IMG/VR virus record: IMGVR_UViG_3300033388_001210
Span: 1 to 26,018 of that record
Length of the DNA stretch: 26,018 nucleotides
Source of the DNA: a virus
Strand: one strand, 5' to 3'
The position numbers were made by a program, and so were the translations under genes. The notes beneath the pieces were generated by a model. The model was not told the origin of the DNA and ran no database searches. It worked only from the letters and a program-made list of their open reading frames with translations. This document shows positions 1 to 6,024 of the stretch, in pieces. Numbering within the stretch: position 1 is the stretch's first letter; each line of letters begins with the position of its first letter.

Positions 1-63
1 TAAAACAAAATTTATATAAGAAGATATTATTTAGTATATAAGCAATAACTTACTTTTTCTCTC

Positions 64-100
64 TTAAACCGTTCTGCTGGTATTAGTTTAAAGAAAGGAT
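64..100 (+). promoter_or_regulatory. Leader hairpin before the first gene
   Basis: A perfect 6-bp inverted repeat (TTAAAC at 64-69, GTTTAA at 86-91) encloses a 16-base loop and ends just before the ribosome site AAAGGAT of the gene at 107. It is too AT-rich and lacks a following T-run, so it does not look like a terminator. It could tune translation of the first gene or protect the 5' end of the transcript. A 6-bp AT-rich stem can arise by chance in such sequence. Confidence 0.3.
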
Positions 101-106
101 ACGGAT

Positions 107-412
107 ATGGAAGAATTGAGATTAGGGACGAGAGCTACAGAAGGTGGTGGTGGTCGTTGGAGATATATCTATTATGGTAAAGTTGTAATCGGTGAAGCTT
201 GTATTAACGATAAAAATAAGATAATAAGTGCAGGCTATCTATATAATGATGAATATCACGAAATTTGTCGTAATTGCAAAATAAGAAAAGAAATAAATAT
301 ATTAAAGCAAGTATTAAAAGAAACACCAAATGAGCTACAAACTAAAATAGATGTTATGCAGTTAAAAATAGGCTTTATGAAAAAACACATAAACAAATTA
401 AGGAGTAAATAA
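107..412 (+). CDS. Hypothetical small phage protein (101 aa)
   Basis: I do not recognise this protein. The N-terminal half is Gly/Tyr-rich with alternating hydrophobic residues, suggesting beta strands. It carries a single Cys-x2-Cys (C54, C57) preceded by a His, a possible half zinc site. The C-terminal third (from about residue 62) is Lys/Leu/Ile-rich and probably a helix or coiled coil. The start is supported by an AAAGGAT ribosome site about 8 bases upstream. It is the first gene of a rightward series with only 1 base before the next start, so it is co-transcribed with the small genes that follow. Confidence 0.75.
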   Translation: MEELRLGTRATEGGGGRWRYIYYGKVVIGEACINDKNKIISAGYLYNDEYHEICRNCKIRKEINILKQVLKETPNELQTKIDVMQLKIGFMKKHINKLRSK

Positions 413-413
413 G

Positions 414-722
414 ATGAGTACAACACAAGAAAAAATAAACAATTGGCTAGATTCTGATAATAGCAGAGAAGATTTGTGTGTTAATTTGGCATCTCTTGAA
501 GAAAGCTTAATCAATAGTGCAAAACAAATAGAGTTGCTAAAGGAAGAGAATGAATGGGTAAGTGTTGAGGATAGATTGCCTGAAGAAGAAGGGTATTATT
601 TAACTTCTGTTGAAGTTGGGCATATGGATGTTGTTTATTGGAATGGTGTAGGATGGGATTATTCTGAAGGTTTAATTAAATTTTGGAATAATACTGAACC
701 ACCAAAAAAGGAGACAGAATAG
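414..722 (+). CDS. DUF551-like protein
   Basis: The C-terminal half matches the DUF551 pattern seen in many phage and prophage accessory proteins: W-V-S-V-x-D-R-L-P at residues 48-56, a Val/Tyr-rich middle, and a closing W-x4-E-P-P at about residues 91-97, where family members have an H-W-x-P-L-P-x-P-P type ending. The first 45 residues are a helical, charged extension. The molecular function of DUF551 is not known. The gene starts 1 base after the previous stop and has a GGAG-like ribosome site in the end of that gene. Family assignment is by motif only. Confidence 0.75.
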   Translation: MSTTQEKINNWLDSDNSREDLCVNLASLEESLINSAKQIELLKEENEWVSVEDRLPEEEGYYLTSVEVGHMDVVYWNGVGWDYSEGLIKFWNNTEPPKKETE

Positions 723-723
723 A

Positions 724-918
724 ATGCACATATTAAAAACTAAAATATACTGGATAACTTGTCATAATTGTGAGTTCTTAATAAGAAAAGGTACCTTTAA
801 AGACTTTATGTATAGTGTTGATGGTGTCGATGTTGATATAAATGATTTAAAAGACTTCGATTTATTCACAACACTAGAAGAAGCAGAAAAACACTTAAAA
901 GAATTGGAGGGTAAGTAG
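724..918 (+). CDS. Hypothetical small protein with one CxxC (64 aa)
   Basis: Not recognised. It has one Cys-x2-Cys at C13 and C16 (with H14 between them), followed by an acidic middle and a C-terminal segment with the L-x-E-A-E-K-H-L-K-E-L pattern of an amphipathic helix. Similar short N-terminal strand plus helix proteins are common in phage early regions. The ribosome site GGAGACAG lies just before the start, overlapping the end of the upstream gene. One base separates it from the stop upstream and one from the start downstream, so it is part of the same operon. Confidence 0.7.
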   Translation: MHILKTKIYWITCHNCEFLIRKGTFKDFMYSVDGVDVDINDLKDFDLFTTLEEAEKHLKELEGK

Positions 919-919
919 T

Positions 920-1171
920 ATGGTAAATGCTGTAATAAATATAATATGTGGTAATTGTGGAAGTCAAAAGGTATATTATGAACTTAGAAAACATTGCGAA
1001 CCAGGAGAAACACCTGTAGGAGAAACACCTGTAAATTTAGTTTGTAATGATTGTGCTACAATACACTTTATTGACGAATTTAACGAAAAACAGTGGGATA
1101 TAATACCAAAAGAAGAGCAAGATAAATGGTTAAAGCAATATAAAATACACAAAGATTATCAAGAAAGATAA
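920..1171 (+). CDS. Small zinc-ribbon-like protein
   Basis: Two Cys-x2-Cys knuckles (C10/C13 and C42/C45) separated by 28 residues form a four-cysteine zinc-ribbon layout, with an additional H25-C26 between them. The C-terminal part is acidic and aromatic. A perfect 15-base tandem duplication (1004-1018 and 1019-1033) encodes a repeated G-E-T-P-V in the loop between the knuckles, a recent in-frame expansion in a spot that should tolerate length change. The ribosome site GGAGG lies about 10 bases before the start inside the end of the upstream gene. Role unknown; zinc ribbons commonly bind nucleic acid or act as structural knobs. Confidence 0.75.
   Translation: MVNAVINIICGNCGSQKVYYELRKHCEPGETPVGETPVNLVCNDCATIHFIDEFNEKQWDIIPKEEQDKWLKQYKIHKDYQER
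1004..1033 (+). repeat. 15-bp perfect tandem duplication
   Basis: The unit GGAGAAACACCTGTA occurs twice head to tail without mismatch. Its length is a multiple of three, so the reading frame of the zinc-ribbon gene is preserved and five residues (G-E-T-P-V) are doubled. The absence of any drift suggests a recent slippage event. Confidence 0.95.
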
Positions 1172-1191
1172 CAAATAAAGGAACTAAACAA

Positions 1192-1401
1192 ATGAAAGAA
1201 GAAGAATGCTATTTAAACGAAAAACCGTTTAATCGATGTTGTTGTAATTGTAAACAACAAATACCTTTAAAGCCTCACCCGTGGCTTAAGTGGGTAAAAT
1301 TAAAATATATTTGCATTGCTGGCTTAGATTCTGGAGTGGTAACACCATCTAACGAGCATTGTTGTGGCTGTGAGCTATATATTAAAAAGGAAATAAAATG
1401 A
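1192..1401 (+). CDS. Cys-rich hypothetical protein (69 aa)
   Basis: Nine cysteines in 69 residues, arranged as C6, a cluster C16-C17-C18-x-C20, C41, and a second cluster C57-C58-x-C60 preceded by H56. This is a layout for one or two bound zinc ions rather than disulphides, since it has no signal peptide and should stay in the cytoplasm. The middle is basic and Trp-containing. An AAGGAA ribosome site precedes the start. Its stop overlaps the start of the next gene by four bases (ATGA), so translation is coupled. Function is unknown. Confidence 0.75.
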   Translation: MKEEECYLNEKPFNRCCCNCKQQIPLKPHPWLKWVKLKYICIAGLDSGVVTPSNEHCCGCELYIKKEIK

Positions 1402-1562
1402 TAAAACTAACAAAAGAAGAACTACAAAGTAAAATACCGAAGGCAAAGATTTCAGTTCACACTCTACAAATACACAACATAAGAGTAGCAGTAAACAGTG
1501 GATATATAACAGCAGAGCAAGGCTATCCTTTAGCAATGGAAGCTATTATTAGAAATCTTTAA
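1398..1562 (+). CDS. Hypothetical protein, 5' part of a frameshifted gene (54 aa)
   Basis: The frame starts with an ATG that overlaps the upstream stop (ATGA), preceded by AAGGAAATAA as a ribosome site. It codes for 54 residues ending in A-I-I-R-N-L followed by TAA at 1560. Directly past this stop, the +1 frame stays open to 1686 with gene-like composition (see next entry), so this is probably the first part of a protein of about 95 residues. The stop is in the context CTT-TAA, where sliding one base forward gives TTT-AAA. Either programmed +1 frameshifting, a one-base insertion or a sequencing error could explain it. Not recognised by family. Confidence 0.65.
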   Translation: MIKLTKEELQSKIPKAKISVHTLQIHNIRVAVNSGYITAEQGYPLAMEAIIRNL

Positions 1563-1686
1563 AGAGAATGAGGTAATCGAGCTTAAAAATACTAAACAAT
1601 CTATATTATCGACTAATTTAGAAGGAAGAATAGAAACAGTTAAGAAGAAAATAACTTTATTAGAGAAAAGGTTTGACATTCAATAA
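1534..1686 (+). pseudogene. 3' continuation of the frameshifted gene, +1 frame
   Basis: This open frame begins after an in-frame TAG at 1531-1533 and runs to TAA at 1684-1686. It contains no ATG, GTG or TTG with a credible ribosome site at its beginning, yet the translated part after 1558 (E-I-F-K-E-N-E-V-I-E-L-K... to K-R-F-D-I-Q) reads as a normal Lys/Glu-rich helical phage protein tail. Removing a single A from ATTATTAGAAATC near 1551 would join the two frames as I-I-E-I-F-K. The end lies about 70 bases before the next gene, and nothing else fills this stretch. Confidence 0.55.
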
Positions 1687-1707
1687 CTTAGCTGGTACAC
1701 TTACAGA

Positions 1708-1752
1708 GGGTGGAGTCCTATAGCTTTACCCAACTTTTATAGGAAAGGAAAG
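1708..1752 (+). promoter_or_regulatory. Hairpin or H-type pseudoknot overlapping the ribosome site region
   Basis: A perfect 7-bp inverted repeat (TCCTATA 1716-1722, TATAGGA 1738-1744) encloses a 15-base loop. The loop contains ACCC (1728-1731), which can pair with GGGT (1708-1711) just upstream, giving the order stem1-5', stem2-5', stem1-3', stem2-3' of an H-type pseudoknot. The 3' arm of the 7-bp stem touches the purine-rich ribosome site (1744-1752) of the gene at 1757, so folding could reduce translation. The 7-bp stem is secure by eye; the 4-bp stem is weak evidence and the pseudoknot is inference. No known riboswitch class fits clearly. Confidence 0.4.
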
Positions 1753-1756
1753 AATT

Positions 1757-2029
1757 ATGAGAATTAAAACAGACAAAAAATTTCACAAAGTAAGAAGAAA
1801 AGCAGTAGGTAACTATTATTCAGTTGATTGTATAATTAACGAGAGGTTATTAAGGGCTACTTTTAACATAGAAGATGTGCTATGTAATAAATATTTAAGC
1901 AAACAACAAGTTGAAGACAGAGCTATTGAAGGCTTTGAGTTTAATATTGGTGTAAGAGAGCAAGAATTAAAGGCAGATAAGAAGTTCCTTAAAGAAGTAA
2001 AGGAGCAAAATTATGAAACTACCATTTAA
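1757..2029 (+). CDS. Hypothetical protein (90 aa)
   Basis: Not recognised. The protein is basic at the N-terminus (K/R-rich first 15 residues), with a central strand-like segment and a Lys/Glu-rich helical C-terminus. The ribosome site AAAGGAAAG sits 4-12 bases before the ATG and lies directly against the hairpin at 1716-1744. It is the first gene after the only sizeable gap in the early region (about 70 bases). Its last 17 bases overlap the next gene, which points to translational coupling. Confidence 0.7.
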   Translation: MRIKTDKKFHKVRRKAVGNYYSVDCIINERLLRATFNIEDVLCNKYLSKQQVEDRAIEGFEFNIGVREQELKADKKFLKEVKEQNYETTI

Positions 2030-2312
2030 AATAATAAGCAGATATGAATATGCAGTTATGAGTAAGGGCTGTAATAATAACTATAAACAAAGATGTGTAG
2101 TAGACGAGTTGGCAGCTAACTTCAGAGCATTAACTAAAAAGCAGTTAAGACAGACAACATCATATCAACTAAAGAACATATTAAAAAGATTCGGGGTTGT
2201 AATAGAACCAGTGCATAAACATACAAAAAGCCTTAACACTAAAGAGAGAAAAGCTATAATGAATTATATGAATAGTTGTAAACAAACAGAGGAGAATAGA
2301 GATGACACTTAA
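2013..2312 (+). CDS. Hypothetical basic protein (99 aa)
   Basis: Not recognised. The protein is Lys/Arg/Asn-rich with a segment (about residues 42-62) of alternating Leu and basic residues that suggests helices and a possible nucleic-acid contact surface. It has two Cys near the N-terminus (C20, C28). The ribosome site AAGGAG lies about 7 bases before the start, within the end of the upstream gene, and the start overlaps that gene by 17 bases. The 3' end overlaps the next start by 11 bases. Confidence 0.7.
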   Translation: MKLPFKIISRYEYAVMSKGCNNNYKQRCVVDELAANFRALTKKQLRQTTSYQLKNILKRFGVVIEPVHKHTKSLNTKERKAIMNYMNSCKQTEENRDDT

Positions 2313-2562
2313 AGGATATACAAGGTTTAAATGTAGAATATGTGGTAAGCCAGATAAAAGAAAAGCTGGTATTGTTAGTATAGGGTTACAAATGGTTATA
2401 CCTTCATTTAATGATTGTTGTTCTGAAGAATGTTTTAAAAAATATAATAGAAAACAAGAATTAAAGGCTACAAGAGAAAAAGCTAAGAAAGAAGCTGAAT
2501 TTATAACTAAGGTAGCTAAGGAAGTTATAAAGCTACAGAAGAAGGAGAATAACAATGAGTAA
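2302..2562 (+). CDS. Small zinc-finger-like protein (86 aa)
   Basis: The N-terminal half has C11-x2-C14 and C39-C40-x3-C44, a four-Cys arrangement similar to TRASH/MYM-like or ribosomal-protein-like zinc knuckles (F-K-C-R-I-C-G-K-P, then C-C-S-E-E-C-F-K-K-Y). The C-terminal half is a highly charged Lys/Glu/Ala helix, likely a coiled coil. A strong ribosome site AGGAGAATAGAG precedes the start. It overlaps both neighbours by a few bases. A nucleic-acid or host-protein adaptor role is plausible but cannot be proven from sequence. Confidence 0.75.
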   Translation: MTLKGYTRFKCRICGKPDKRKAGIVSIGLQMVIPSFNDCCSEECFKKYNRKQELKATREKAKKEAEFITKVAKEVIKLQKKENNNE

Positions 2563-2773
2563 TAAACTAGGAGATTTCCTAAAAGCAACTAGAAAAGAAA
2601 GAGGATATACATTCTTTGAAGTAGTTAAGCTAACAGGATTAACAAAAGAACATCTTTCAGCTTTAGAAAAAGGCGCGGAAGAAGAACCAACCGATAGGGT
2701 TTTACAAATACTAGGTAGTGTTTATAGAATACCTACAGAACATTTAAAGGAATTAAACAATGGAACTAACTAA
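2555..2773 (+). CDS. XRE-family helix-turn-helix protein
   Basis: A compact 72-residue protein made almost entirely of one Cro/C1-type helix-turn-helix domain: L-G-D-F-L-K-A-T-R-K-E-R-G-Y (helix 1), then F-F-E-V-V-K-L-T-G-L-T-K-E-H-L-S-A-L-E-K-G (helices 2 and 3), then a Pro-containing turn and L-x-x-I-L-x-x-V-Y-x-I-P (helices 4 and 5). It lacks the C-terminal oligomerisation or LexA-like cleavage domain of full-length CI repressors, so it resembles Cro-like or early/late switch regulators. Ribosome site GAAGGAG. Overlaps the previous gene by 8 bases and the next by 14. No operator can be named from this window. Confidence 0.88.
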   Translation: MSNKLGDFLKATRKERGYTFFEVVKLTGLTKEHLSALEKGAEEEPTDRVLQILGSVYRIPTEHLKELNNGTN

Positions 2774-3077
2774 ATTATATCACTATGTAGACCAAAACAC
2801 ACTAACAGTAGGTTCAGGTAAACTATTAGCACATCAAGTAGATTTAAACTCTAAATACTTTTTATGTTTATTTGATGCAGGACTTGACGAAAACGGTGAA
2901 AAGCAATACGATAGAATAGAAGATACACTAGTATTTAACACTAAAGGTGAAGCAGAAGGCAAATTAGAACTAGTTAAGCCTATTATAGAAGAAGCTAATA
3001 AGATTTCAGAAGAACTTAACTTAAAGTTAAAAGACAAAAGAGAACAGGTAATTGGTAAACCTAAGTATGAGGGATAG
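2760..3077 (+). CDS. Hypothetical protein (105 aa)
   Basis: Not recognised. The first 60 residues have a beta-like pattern (Y-H-Y-V-D-x-N-T-L-x-V-G-S-G and K-Y-F-L-C-L-F-D-A-G), and the last 45 form a long charged helix (E-G-K-L-E-L-V-K-P-I-I-E-E-A-N-K-I-S-E-E-L). The start overlaps the end of the regulator gene by 14 bases and uses an AAAGGAATT ribosome site. It ends three bases before the next start. Confidence 0.7.
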   Translation: MELTKLYHYVDQNTLTVGSGKLLAHQVDLNSKYFLCLFDAGLDENGEKQYDRIEDTLVFNTKGEAEGKLELVKPIIEEANKISEELNLKLKDKREQVIGKPKYEG

Positions 3078-3080
3078 ATT

Positions 3081-3356
3081 ATGAGAACACATAGAATAAT
3101 GACATATAGGGGTATAGTTTGTAAAACAGATTATAGTATTACATTGGGAGTTGAACAGACAAGCCACTATACAGAGTTTACATTGAATGATAATATGTAT
3201 TGCAATAGTGTATTTACTTCTAACCTGAAATTAGCTCAAACACAAGTTAGATTACAAATAGATAAGCTTTTAAACCCCGAGTTTTTTTATTATTTAGAAA
3301 ACGAGACATCAGATAAGTTTTGGAGAAGATTAATAAACAAGAAGAAAGGAAGATAA
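3081..3356 (+). CDS. Hypothetical protein (91 aa)
   Basis: Not recognised. The N-terminal 60 residues show alternating polar and hydrophobic residues typical of a small beta sheet, and the C-terminus is basic (R-R-L-I-N-K-K-K-G-R). The ribosome site is weak (GAGGGATAG just before ATG). It sits between a hypothetical gene and the putative small terminase, and is in the same dense rightward series (3 bases to each neighbour). Confidence 0.7.
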   Translation: MRTHRIMTYRGIVCKTDYSITLGVEQTSHYTEFTLNDNMYCNSVFTSNLKLAQTQVRLQIDKLLNPEFFYYLENETSDKFWRRLINKKKGR

Positions 3357-3359
3357 ACA

Positions 3360-3773
3360 ATGACTAAAGGCGAAGAGAGACTTAAGAAATGTATGGATGC
3401 TGGTACAAAGGCATTAGACGAAGCAGTAAGTGAATGTAAACCTAAGCATAACCCTACAGACAACCTTAGACCTCAGACAGCTCCACCATTTAGTAAAGAG
3501 AATCAACCTAGTAGAGAAGCTAAGAGTGCAGGACAAAAGAGATACCAAGCATTAAAGAGTATAAAGAATGATTTATTTGAAGAGATGATAGGACATAAGA
3601 TACCTGAGAATATGATTGAGAAGATTAAGGAGAAGGTAGAACAAGGTGATGTAAAAGAAGCATTAGACTTGCTTAAGATAATAACACCAAAAGAAATGGA
3701 TATAAACAACCCTGATGGTAACCTAACACCACAGATAACAATAAACACTAACTTAAAGAAACAAGGAGAATAG
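3360..3773 (+). CDS. Putative terminase small subunit
   Basis: A 137-residue protein with the motif P-F-S-K-E-N-Q-P-S-R-E-A-K-S-A-G-Q-K-R at about residues 43-61, which resembles the F-x-K-G-Q-S-G-N-P-x-G-R-x-x-G type N-terminal segment of DUF5681-like proteins and of some small terminases. A helical region follows (residues 62-105) and then a linker ending in T-P-Q-I-T-I-N-T-N-L-K. It lies one short gene upstream of the large terminase, the standard place for the small subunit that selects phage DNA and starts packaging. Ribosome site AAGGAAGATAAAC. The assignment rests on position plus motif, so an alternative structural or regulatory role is possible. Confidence 0.6.
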   Translation: MTKGEERLKKCMDAGTKALDEAVSECKPKHNPTDNLRPQTAPPFSKENQPSREAKSAGQKRYQALKSIKNDLFEEMIGHKIPENMIEKIKEKVEQGDVKEALDLLKIITPKEMDINNPDGNLTPQITINTNLKKQGE

Positions 3774-3774
3774 T

Positions 3775-4023
3775 ATGGATATAATATATGAATATGAGAT
3801 ATTCGCTTTTGGGTATAAAAGGATTTATAGCATCGAAAGAGATACGGAGTTAAATACAAGTAGTGGGGTTGTTATAGTATCAGGAAGTGAAAAGGGTTCT
3901 TCTGATGATTGTTATTATGACGGTAATTTCTGCACAATAATACCATTGCACCAAATACAATTTATAAAACTAAAAATTAAAGATAAGAACACAGGGCTGT
4001 ATATAGAAGAAGAGGAACAATAA
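3775..4023 (+). CDS. Hypothetical acidic protein (82 aa)
   Basis: Not recognised. A mostly beta-like protein (I-Y-E-Y-E-I-F-A-F-G-Y-K-R-I-Y-S-I) with a central Ser/Gly/Asp-rich loop and an acidic C-terminus (E-E-E-E-Q). It is inserted between the two terminase genes, with a good AAGGAGAATAGT ribosome site and no gap to the next start, so it is expressed with them. It could be a head or packaging accessory protein, but nothing in the sequence shows this. Confidence 0.65.
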   Translation: MDIIYEYEIFAFGYKRIYSIERDTELNTSSGVVIVSGSEKGSSDDCYYDGNFCTIIPLHQIQFIKLKIKDKNTGLYIEEEEQ

Positions 4024-5355
4024 ATGATAGAACTTCCCCTAATACCTTTAAGAGATTATCAAATAGATGTATGGAACACACTACATAGTGGAGTAAGTAA
4101 AGCAATCCTTATCTGGCATAGAAGAGCTGGTAAGGATTTATTTTGTTTAAACTATCTTATAAGTCGTGCAGTAATGGAAGTGGGAAACTATTGGTTTATA
4201 CTGCCTGAATCACAACAAGTCCGTAAGGCTATTTGGGAGGGTGTAACAGCATCAGGGATAAGATACTTAGAGTTCTTCCCTAAAGATATGGTATTAAAGC
4301 AAGATGACCAGTCAATGACGATATACTTAAAACACCCTGATGGTGGACTAGATAATAAAGGTAAGCCTAGAGTAGGAAGTATAATATCATTTGTTGGTGG
4401 AGATAGATACGATAAAAGAGTTGGTGCAGGTATTAAAGGAGCTGTAGTGTCTGAATGGGCTTTACAGAAACCTAACTTATATGATTTAGCATTAGAGCCT
4501 ATGTTAAGAGAAACTAAAGGCTGGGTAGTATTTAACTCAACACCTCGTGGAGAGAACCATTGCAAAGATACATTAGATTGGTTAGAAGATGATGATAAGT
4601 ATTTCTCTAGTGTATTAACTATTGATGATACTGGTGGTATTGTAACAGAAGACGATATATCAGAAGAACGAAGAAGGGGTAAAGCAGAAGAACTTATACA
4701 ACAAGAATACTATTGTTCATTCGAGGGAGCTATACAAGGTTCATATTACGGTGATATACTTAAAGCACATAAAGATAAAGTTATGCCAGTACCTTATGAC
4801 CCTCAATTTACAGTTGAAACAATATGGGATTTAGGTGTTAGTGATACTACAGCAATATGGTTTGTGCAGTTTGTAGGTAGAGAAGTAAGAGTAATTGATT
4901 ACTATGAAGCATCAGGTTATGGATTAGGGCATTATTACGATGTATTAACAGCAGAAGATAGAAATTATAGATACTCTAAACATAGATTACCACACGATGG
5001 AGCGCAAAGACAAATGACATCTACTGAAAGAGCTATAAGTATAAAACAACAGTTGTTGAACTTAGGGTTGAAGAATGTAGAAACTAACAAGAGAACCTCA
5101 GATGTATACACAGATATACAAGCTATTAGAGGATTATTACCTAGATGTGTGTTCGACAAGGTTAAAACAAAAGCAGGTAGAGAAAGCTTGAAACAGTATA
5201 GAAGAAAGTTTGATGAGAAAAGAAATTGTTTCTTAAATCAACCGTATCACGATTGGGCTTCAAACGGAGCAGATGCTTTCAGGTCTATATTACCAGCAGT
5301 ACAACAAACAAACATTAAGGATTGGAAACCTAGAAAATCAAATTGGAAGGCATAA
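4024..5355 (+). CDS. terL: Terminase large subunit (TerL)
   Basis: The packaging motor: an N-terminal ATPase that pumps DNA into the prohead and a C-terminal RNase H-fold nuclease that cuts the concatemer. Visible motifs: an adenine-binding-like R-D-Y-Q at residues 10-13, Walker A variant H-R-R-A-G-K-D at 32-38, Walker B A-V-V-S-E-W at 140-145 with the catalytic Glu, coupling motif N-S-T-P-R-G at 171-176, then nuclease acids D269 in I-W-D-L-G, D292 in V-I-D-Y-Y-E, and the C-terminal H-D-W-A-S-N-G-A-D-A-F-R (D410, D418). At 443 residues it is short compared with T7 gp19 (about 586) but complete for all motifs. It directly follows the upstream gene and is 1 base from the downstream start. Confidence 0.95.
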   Translation: MIELPLIPLRDYQIDVWNTLHSGVSKAILIWHRRAGKDLFCLNYLISRAVMEVGNYWFILPESQQVRKAIWEGVTASGIRYLEFFPKDMVLKQDDQSMTIYLKHPDGGLDNKGKPRVGSIISFVGGDRYDKRVGAGIKGAVVSEWALQKPNLYDLALEPMLRETKGWVVFNSTPRGENHCKDTLDWLEDDDKYFSSVLTIDDTGGIVTEDDISEERRRGKAEELIQQEYYCSFEGAIQGSYYGDILKAHKDKVMPVPYDPQFTVETIWDLGVSDTTAIWFVQFVGREVRVIDYYEASGYGLGHYYDVLTAEDRNYRYSKHRLPHDGAQRQMTSTERAISIKQQLLNLGLKNVETNKRTSDVYTDIQAIRGLLPRCVFDKVKTKAGRESLKQYRRKFDEKRNCFLNQPYHDWASNGADAFRSILPAVQQTNIKDWKPRKSNWKA

Positions 5356-5356
5356 T

Positions 5357-5743
5357 ATGAATTTATTAGAATGGAAGAAGCAAATAGAGAAAGACGAGGG
5401 TGTTAATGTAGATGCCTCTTGGAAGATGATACAAGCTATAGACAAGGCTGGAATGCTTAGAGTTAAAGAGATAGATGATAAGTGTTTGATATTATACTCA
5501 ATACTAACAGAGCTTAACCAAGAAAAGAGCTTGACAGAACTATTAATATATACTAAAAAAGAATATAGAGGGGACATTCGTCTTCTTCACAAAATAAAGA
5601 TATTCTTTGATAAAGAAGCATCTGATGAAGATTGTGACTGTGTGAGAATAGGTGCAAACTTTGGCTATAAAGACGATTCTTTCTCAAGGTTATTAGAGCG
5701 ATGGGGCTATGTGCCTGATGTATATCGCAAAGAAAGGAAGTAA
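5357..5743 (+). CDS. Hypothetical protein between terminase and portal (128 aa)
   Basis: Not recognised. The upstream in-frame ATG at 5273 lies inside the terminase gene; the ATG at 5357, one base after the terminase stop, is the natural start (M-N-L-L-E-W-K-K). The protein is mixed alpha/beta and acidic, with a C-terminal G-Y-V-P-D-V-Y-R-K-E-R-K and a Cys pair D-C-D-C near residue 94. Its position in the packaging cluster suggests a head-related or packaging-related accessory, but no domain is visible. Confidence 0.7.
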   Translation: MNLLEWKKQIEKDEGVNVDASWKMIQAIDKAGMLRVKEIDDKCLILYSILTELNQEKSLTELLIYTKKEYRGDIRLLHKIKIFFDKEASDEDCDCVRIGANFGYKDDSFSRLLERWGYVPDVYRKERK

Positions 5744-5745
5744 TT

Positions 5746-6024
5746 ATGGCAGTAACATTAGCAACAGGATTAGCCATCGCAGCAACAACAGCAACAGTAG
5801 CAGGTGCAGGTATAGCAACTAAAGGTTATTTAGACCAAAGAAAAGCTACTAAGAAGTCTGAGCAAGAAATCGAAAGACAAAAGGGAGAAGCTCAAAAGAA
5901 AAGAGGTTCTTTAATTCGCCAACAAAGAAGACAGCTAGGAACTGGAGATAGTTTAAACAAGACTAGCCCTAGTGGAGTAAGTGGATTAACATCACAGAAA
6001 CCACAAGAGGAGGTTTTAGGATAA
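5746..6024 (+). CDS. Small protein with hydrophobic N-terminus (92 aa)
   Basis: Residues 3-25 are an Ala/Thr/Gly-rich hydrophobic segment that could span a membrane or pack as a helix, followed by a strongly charged Lys/Arg/Gln/Glu helix (about residues 27-65) and a Ser/Pro/Gly-rich tail. This layout (Ala-rich helix plus charged coiled coil) is common for small virion or ejection-associated proteins encoded just before the portal in podophages. The function is unknown. The stop overlaps the portal start (TAATG), so the two are coupled. Confidence 0.7.
   Translation: MAVTLATGLAIAATTATVAGAGIATKGYLDQRKATKKSEQEIERQKGEAQKKRGSLIRQQRRQLGTGDSLNKTSPSGVSGLTSQKPQEEVLG

Noticed and set aside
1-106. Promoter near the left edge (TATATAAG at about 35-42)
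   Set aside because: No credible -35 element at the right distance; AT-rich sequence yields such -10-like strings by chance.
1700-1750. preQ1-type riboswitch
   Set aside because: The pseudoknot order is similar, but the conserved P1 sequence and A-rich tail of preQ1-I are absent; no known class can be assigned.
2181-2588. Long leftward open frame (135 codons) across 2181-2588
   Set aside because: It lies fully opposite three well-supported rightward genes with ribosome sites and zinc-finger and HTH motifs; its Phe/Leu/Ser-rich translation is the usual shadow of Lys/Glu-rich genes.
4188-4565. Leftward open frame opposite the large terminase
   Set aside because: The terminase motifs are continuous in the rightward frame, and the leftward frame has no ribosome site or recognisable protein.
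5273-5356. Extended N-terminus of the gene after the terminase, starting within it
   Set aside because: The extension of 28 residues would overlap the conserved end of the terminase; an ATG one base after the terminase stop is the better start.
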